A stretch of 17,655 nucleotides of DNA, from positions 1 through 17,655 of the forward strand of contig JAGGWT010000143.1 in assembly GCA_021163455.1 (NCBI GenBank), read 5' to 3'. The notes under the pieces are model-generated. The model saw only the letters and a list, made by a program, of their open reading frames with translations. It had not been told where the DNA came from and did no database searches. Positions within the stretch are counted from its first letter, which is position 1, and each line of letters begins with the position of its first letter. The position numbers and the translations under genes are program-made. Origin of the DNA: Thermoplasmata archaeon (GTDB lineage Archaea; Thermoplasmatota; E2; DHVEG-1; B18-G2). Positions 14,781 through 17,655 of the stretch are shown in pieces.

Positions 14781-16592
14781 TTAGATGCCGTATCCTCCTA
14801 CTTTGAGAGATGGGTCACCGAGCAGAATGAACTCCTCCAGCGTAAAATAATCCTTGCCGGCATTTTCTATATATGCTATCTGTGCCTCCACAAACATCTC
14901 TCCAAGGATGCTTGTATTGTGATAAGCGCTGAAGAAATCCAGAGCGAGTCGGCTTGCGCCGGCGTGTACTCCGGAGGAATCAACGAATGTGAACGCTACC
15001 CTTGTGGCACCGATTGTTGCTACAGCGCCCCCCAATGGTTTCTTAACGAGATACCATGCAAAACATGGGAATTTCATGTTGAATGGGATTGGTATGCCAT
15101 CATCTCTCAAATCCGAAGAGTTGAAATCAAGTTTTGCCGTAAGACAGGCATCGAAGAATATAACAGGAAGCCTGTAACCATTGAAAAGCATCGTAGCATA
15201 TGGAGTAACATAGGTTCCTATCCATTCCTCGCTTCCTACTGGATGAGTTGAAATGCCGTATTCAAATCCATGCCCTGAGTAATGGACGAAACCATATCCT
15301 TTACTCAGTTCGATGTGGATGTTGAGCGGTTTCAGATTGCCAAGAGTCGCCCACAGTTTCGTGGTGGAGAAGTCGGAAAGAATTTCTGCGGTCTTTTCTG
15401 TCACAAACTCTCCTTCTATTACACCCCATCCTGGGAAGGTGTCGCCACCTATCACGAGTAAACGTTTGAACCAGTTACCAGTTCTGCTCTCATACTGTAT
15501 AATTTTGTTCACCACAACGTTTACCTCCAGCACATTCTTGCATGCCAGTCTCCCCAGATAGACATCTGGATAAAGGTCTATCTCGTCATCTTCCCCCTCA
15601 ACACCGTAGAACATCTCACCATATTTCCCGTTACCATTTGAATCCCAGCTGCAGAATTTGCCATCTGCATCATATATGTCAGAGTAGTACAGGTCGGTCA
15701 GAAGAGTGAGGTTGTGATACTGATTTTCCCATTTTCTGATAAAATGGGTTTTTCTTATGGGAAGTTTATCTATGCTGCCAACAAGAAGTACATATCTTAT
15801 GCCATTGTTTTCAACCTCATTCTTTATCGCTTTCTTTATCTTCTCAGCCTCATCATATCCGCTGTATTTTGAGTAGATTTCCTCCAGAGATACTATCTCT
15901 GTTTTTATACCGCGAGAATCCTTGTACTTTGCAAGCCTCTCGAGGGCTGGAACAAAATTTGATGGTGCTATTATCATAAGGTCATAATTACTGGTTTCTC
16001 TAAAAGTCTCCATCTTGCTCTCAGTATATGTAAGGGTGAGTTCGATTTCGTTGACAAACTCAAGGGTATCGTTGCTGTAAACATATCTAACCGGATAGAG
16101 TTCAACAGTTAAGATATTAACATGTTGGCCATCCTTTATTCCAGCACCTATACGGTAGCTGTACCAGTTTTCTGGATAGGTAGGCACATCATTGCTCTGT
16201 ACATCCATTATGTCATCTGTTCCGAACCACCTTGCACCCCGAGATACCTCTATACCACCTTTTGGCAGAATCATGCTGTGAATCTCCGAAACACGACATG
16301 TGATGTTCTTTATTTTGCTCCCGAAAGGTATCAGAAAGGTCTTTCTGAAAACCGGCAGAATAGGTTTCCCTTCTTCATGTATCCAAGTTTCCAGATTATC
16401 TATCTCTACATGCAATTCGGAAGTATTAGGATTTTCGAGTATCTCAGGGTTTGAAAATGTGGCCTTGACATGTATAACTTTCGTAATTTCTCTGCCCATT
16501 CCTCCTGCCGGCGCCGGCATTCCTGCTACGGTGATTATGGTACTTACAAAGAACAGCATGAAGATTATCAGCGATTTTGATTTGAATTTCAT
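14781..16592 (-). CDS. Secreted C25 (gingipain-like) cysteine peptidase
   Basis: A 603-residue protein with an N-terminal signal peptide (K2-K6, hydrophobic 8-23, likely cleavage near AGMPAPA). Residues about 40-190 look like the beta-rich propeptide of C25 peptidases. The catalytic domain starts near YDLMIIAPSNF (203). The catalytic histidine is H441 in VHYSGHGFEYG and the catalytic cysteine is C483 in IFFDACLTAKLD, the family's SGHG and AC motifs. An acidic loop (308-326, DADG then DSNGNG) could bind calcium. The C-terminus ends at LLGDPSLKVGGYGI without a membrane anchor or sorting domain, so the enzyme is probably released or loosely bound. A GGGGG-containing ribosome binding site precedes the ATG. 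It is expected to degrade extracellular protein. Cleavage specificity (Arg or Lys) cannot be read. Confidence 0.93.
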   Translation of the reverse strand: MKFKSKSLIIFMLFFVSTIITVAGMPAPAGGMGREITKVIHVKATFSNPEILENPNTSELHVEIDNLETWIHEEGKPILPVFRKTFLIPFGSKIKNITCRVSEIHSMILPKGGIEVSRGARWFGTDDIMDVQSNDVPTYPENWYSYRIGAGIKDGQHVNILTVELYPVRYVYSNDTLEFVNEIELTLTYTESKMETFRETSNYDLMIIAPSNFVPALERLAKYKDSRGIKTEIVSLEEIYSKYSGYDEAEKIKKAIKNEVENNGIRYVLLVGSIDKLPIRKTHFIRKWENQYHNLTLLTDLYYSDIYDADGKFCSWDSNGNGKYGEMFYGVEGEDDEIDLYPDVYLGRLACKNVLEVNVVVNKIIQYESRTGNWFKRLLVIGGDTFPGWGVIEGEFVTEKTAEILSDFSTTKLWATLGNLKPLNIHIELSKGYGFVHYSGHGFEYGISTHPVGSEEWIGTYVTPYATMLFNGYRLPVIFFDACLTAKLDFNSSDLRDDGIPIPFNMKFPCFAWYLVKKPLGGAVATIGATRVAFTFVDSSGVHAGASRLALDFFSAYHNTSILGEMFVEAQIAYIENAGKDYFTLEEFILLGDPSLKVGGYGI

Positions 16593-16634
16593 CGGTTTAT
16601 CCCCCTTTTAACAAATAAATTGATTACCTTTGTT

Positions 16635-16643
16635 GTATATTAA
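16635..16643 (-). promoter_or_regulatory. TATA-box candidate for the C25 peptidase gene
   Basis: TTAATATAC on the minus strand, about 47 bases before the ATG at 16592. It would give a leader of roughly 20 bases that contains the AAGGGGGAT ribosome binding site at about 16599-16608. The 181-base divergent gap between this gene and the thioredoxin-fold gene otherwise shows only AT-rich sequence and no clear repeat. Confidence 0.4.
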
Positions 16644-16743
16644 TTTCACTATTTATTTTGCCTGCCGGGAATAAAAAATATTAATCTGGGTGCACTTTGG
16701 GATGAGCAAATACCTGATGGGACAAAAATTTTATTAGTGACAC

Positions 16744-16750
16744 TTATATA
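16744..16750 (+). promoter_or_regulatory. TATA-box candidate for the CPAC thioredoxin-fold gene
   Basis: TTATATA, centred 27 bases before the ATG at 16774, the leaderless spacing. However an AGGTGA at 16763-16768 is a reasonable ribosome binding site and would be lost from a leaderless mRNA. An upstream alternative, TTTTATT near 16729-16735, would retain it. The choice is unresolved. Confidence 0.35.
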
Positions 16751-16773
16751 CAAATAGTAGTTAGGTGAAATAA

Positions 16774-17565
16774 ATGAAGAAGGCAGTGGGATCATGTGCC
16801 TTGATTGTTCTGATTCTATCATTGAGCGTATTTCCAATCTATGCTGCAGATGAAATGAAAAGTATAGATAAACCGAAGGAGAAATTCTCCCACACGGTTC
16901 TTGCTGAATACGGTACTGTTACAACATGTCCAGCCTGCCCGGCTGCATCAGAGTTGCTGTACAGATTATACACATCCTCGGAGTATCAGTTTTATTACAT
17001 CACCTTTGTCATAGACAAAAACACTGCCGCAAAAAGAAGAATGGTATGGGGTTACTTGGACCGATTTGTACCCACAACGTACTTCGATGGTGGATACATG
17101 GTATCCTTGGGTAGCAACGAAACGGAATACAGAAATGCAATAGAGAAATGCGGAGCCAGAGATGTTCATGATATAAACATGGAGATGACAGCAAGGTGGG
17201 AAAATGGAAAGATAATCATCAACCTCTATGTAGAAAATCTCGAGAAAAAACCCTACTTAGGCTGGCTGAAAGTGTATGTAACAGAAAAGGAATCGAGATG
17301 GCAGGACTACAATGGAAGCTCCTACCATTTTGCTCTGATAGATTTTGCATCAAACAAACCGATCTTCCTGTTTGGCAATAAAAACAAGAATATTTCCATT
17401 GAATGGACTCCAAACATGGAAGGGATAGAGAGCAACAATATCATGATAATAGCTGCGGTATCAAACATATTCCCCCACCTAAAGAAAAACCCATGGGACA
17501 GACCAAAACCCGTCACATTCCTTGCATTCTACGTTGATCAGGTCATTGCTGTGGAGCCGCAGTAA
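16774..17565 (+). CDS. Secreted thioredoxin-fold protein with CPAC motif
   Basis: A 263-residue protein with a clear signal peptide (K2-K3, hydrophobic 9-22, cleavage near YAADE). The mature N-terminal domain has the thioredoxin pattern: strand VLAEYG, active-site CPAC at 52-55 followed by a helix, strand YYITFVI, and a cis-proline motif VPTTYFDGG (99-107, P100). Residues about 130-260 form a separate beta-rich domain of unknown type (INMEMTARWENGKIIINLYV, later FLAFYVDQVI). The layout recalls Omp28-like secreted thioredoxin-fold proteins. It probably handles disulfides or thiols outside the cell. It diverges from the C25 cysteine peptidase, whose active-site cysteine must be reduced, so the peptidase is a plausible partner; this link is inference. 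No lipobox is seen. Confidence 0.8.
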   Translation: MKKAVGSCALIVLILSLSVFPIYAADEMKSIDKPKEKFSHTVLAEYGTVTTCPACPAASELLYRLYTSSEYQFYYITFVIDKNTAAKRRMVWGYLDRFVPTTYFDGGYMVSLGSNETEYRNAIEKCGARDVHDINMEMTARWENGKIIINLYVENLEKKPYLGWLKVYVTEKESRWQDYNGSSYHFALIDFASNKPIFLFGNKNKNISIEWTPNMEGIESNNIMIIAAVSNIFPHLKKNPWDRPKPVTFLAFYVDQVIAVEPQ

Positions 17566-17582
17566 ATCCAAGCGTGGTGTCA

Positions 17583-17596
17583 CACTATATAAAAAG
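17583..17596 (+). promoter_or_regulatory. Strong promoter-like sequence near right edge
   Basis: CTATATAAAAAG matches an archaeal TATA box closely. Past it come a (TA)-rich run at about 17621-17638 and a second TATA-like CTATTTATATC at the edge. No gene can be defined in the remaining 60 bases, so this may belong to a gene or RNA starting beyond the window. It begins about 20 bases after the stop of the thioredoxin-fold gene. Confidence 0.4.
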
Positions 17597-17655
17597 TAAG
17601 AAAGATCTTATGAAATGATCGATATATATATATATACTACGAATCTATTTATATC

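Noticed and set aside
1..17655. CRISPR array, insertion sequence or integration site
   Set aside because: I see no regularly spaced repeats, transposase, terminal inverted repeats or duplicated tRNA end.
17615..17655. Short open frame starting ATGATCGATATA at the right edge
   Set aside because: Its codons come from a simple TA repeat and the frame leaves the window after 13 codons, so it cannot be supported as a gene.

Overview
This window is archaeal, most likely from a euryarchaeon (sensu lato). It carries a complete archaeal A-type (A/V-type) ATP synthase operon in the order H-I-K-E-C-F-A-B-D, an archaeal-type 2,3-bisphosphoglycerate-independent phosphoglycerate mutase, and a tRNA-Pro without an encoded CCA end. 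Promoters look like archaeal TATA boxes, several at leaderless-transcript spacing, while internal operon genes have Shine-Dalgarno sequences. Base composition is moderately AT-rich. A Thermoplasmatota-like lineage would fit the secreted C25 peptidase, but I cannot fix the lineage from this sequence.

Left part (1-3420, all minus strand). Transcribed towards the left edge are a tRNA-Pro(UGG), a 43-residue zinc-ribbon protein, an ASCH-domain protein, and, directly abutting the ASCH gene (TAA|ATG), a DUF1156-type adenine-specific DNA methylase with a zinc ribbon. The methylase runs off the left edge. The ASCH-methylase pair looks like a DNA-modification or defence-type module whose remaining genes would lie outside the window.

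Middle-left (3472-4671, plus strand). A CPBP (CAAX/Abi-type) membrane protease and nucleoside diphosphate kinase. The protease diverges from the tRNA at one TTTAAA element placed symmetrically between the two starts.

Centre (4720-13488, minus strand). The A-type ATP synthase operon, tightly packed with stop/start overlaps. It begins with the peripheral-stalk subunit H and ends with a 46-residue single-helix membrane protein after subunit D, in the position of Methanosarcina ahaG. Unusual points are: a K subunit with four helices in two hairpins but only one ion-binding glutamate and an apparently complete sodium-ligand set; a C subunit that begins with a hydrophobic helix; and an A subunit whose P-loop reads GGFGTGKT rather than the family-typical GPFGSGKT.

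Right part. apgM (plus) diverges from the ATP synthase operon, with one TATATA element between them, and converges on a secreted gingipain-like C25 cysteine peptidase (minus). A secreted thioredoxin-fold protein with a CPAC motif (plus) diverges from the peptidase; the two may cooperate outside the cell. The right edge has a strong promoter-like sequence but no gene I can define.
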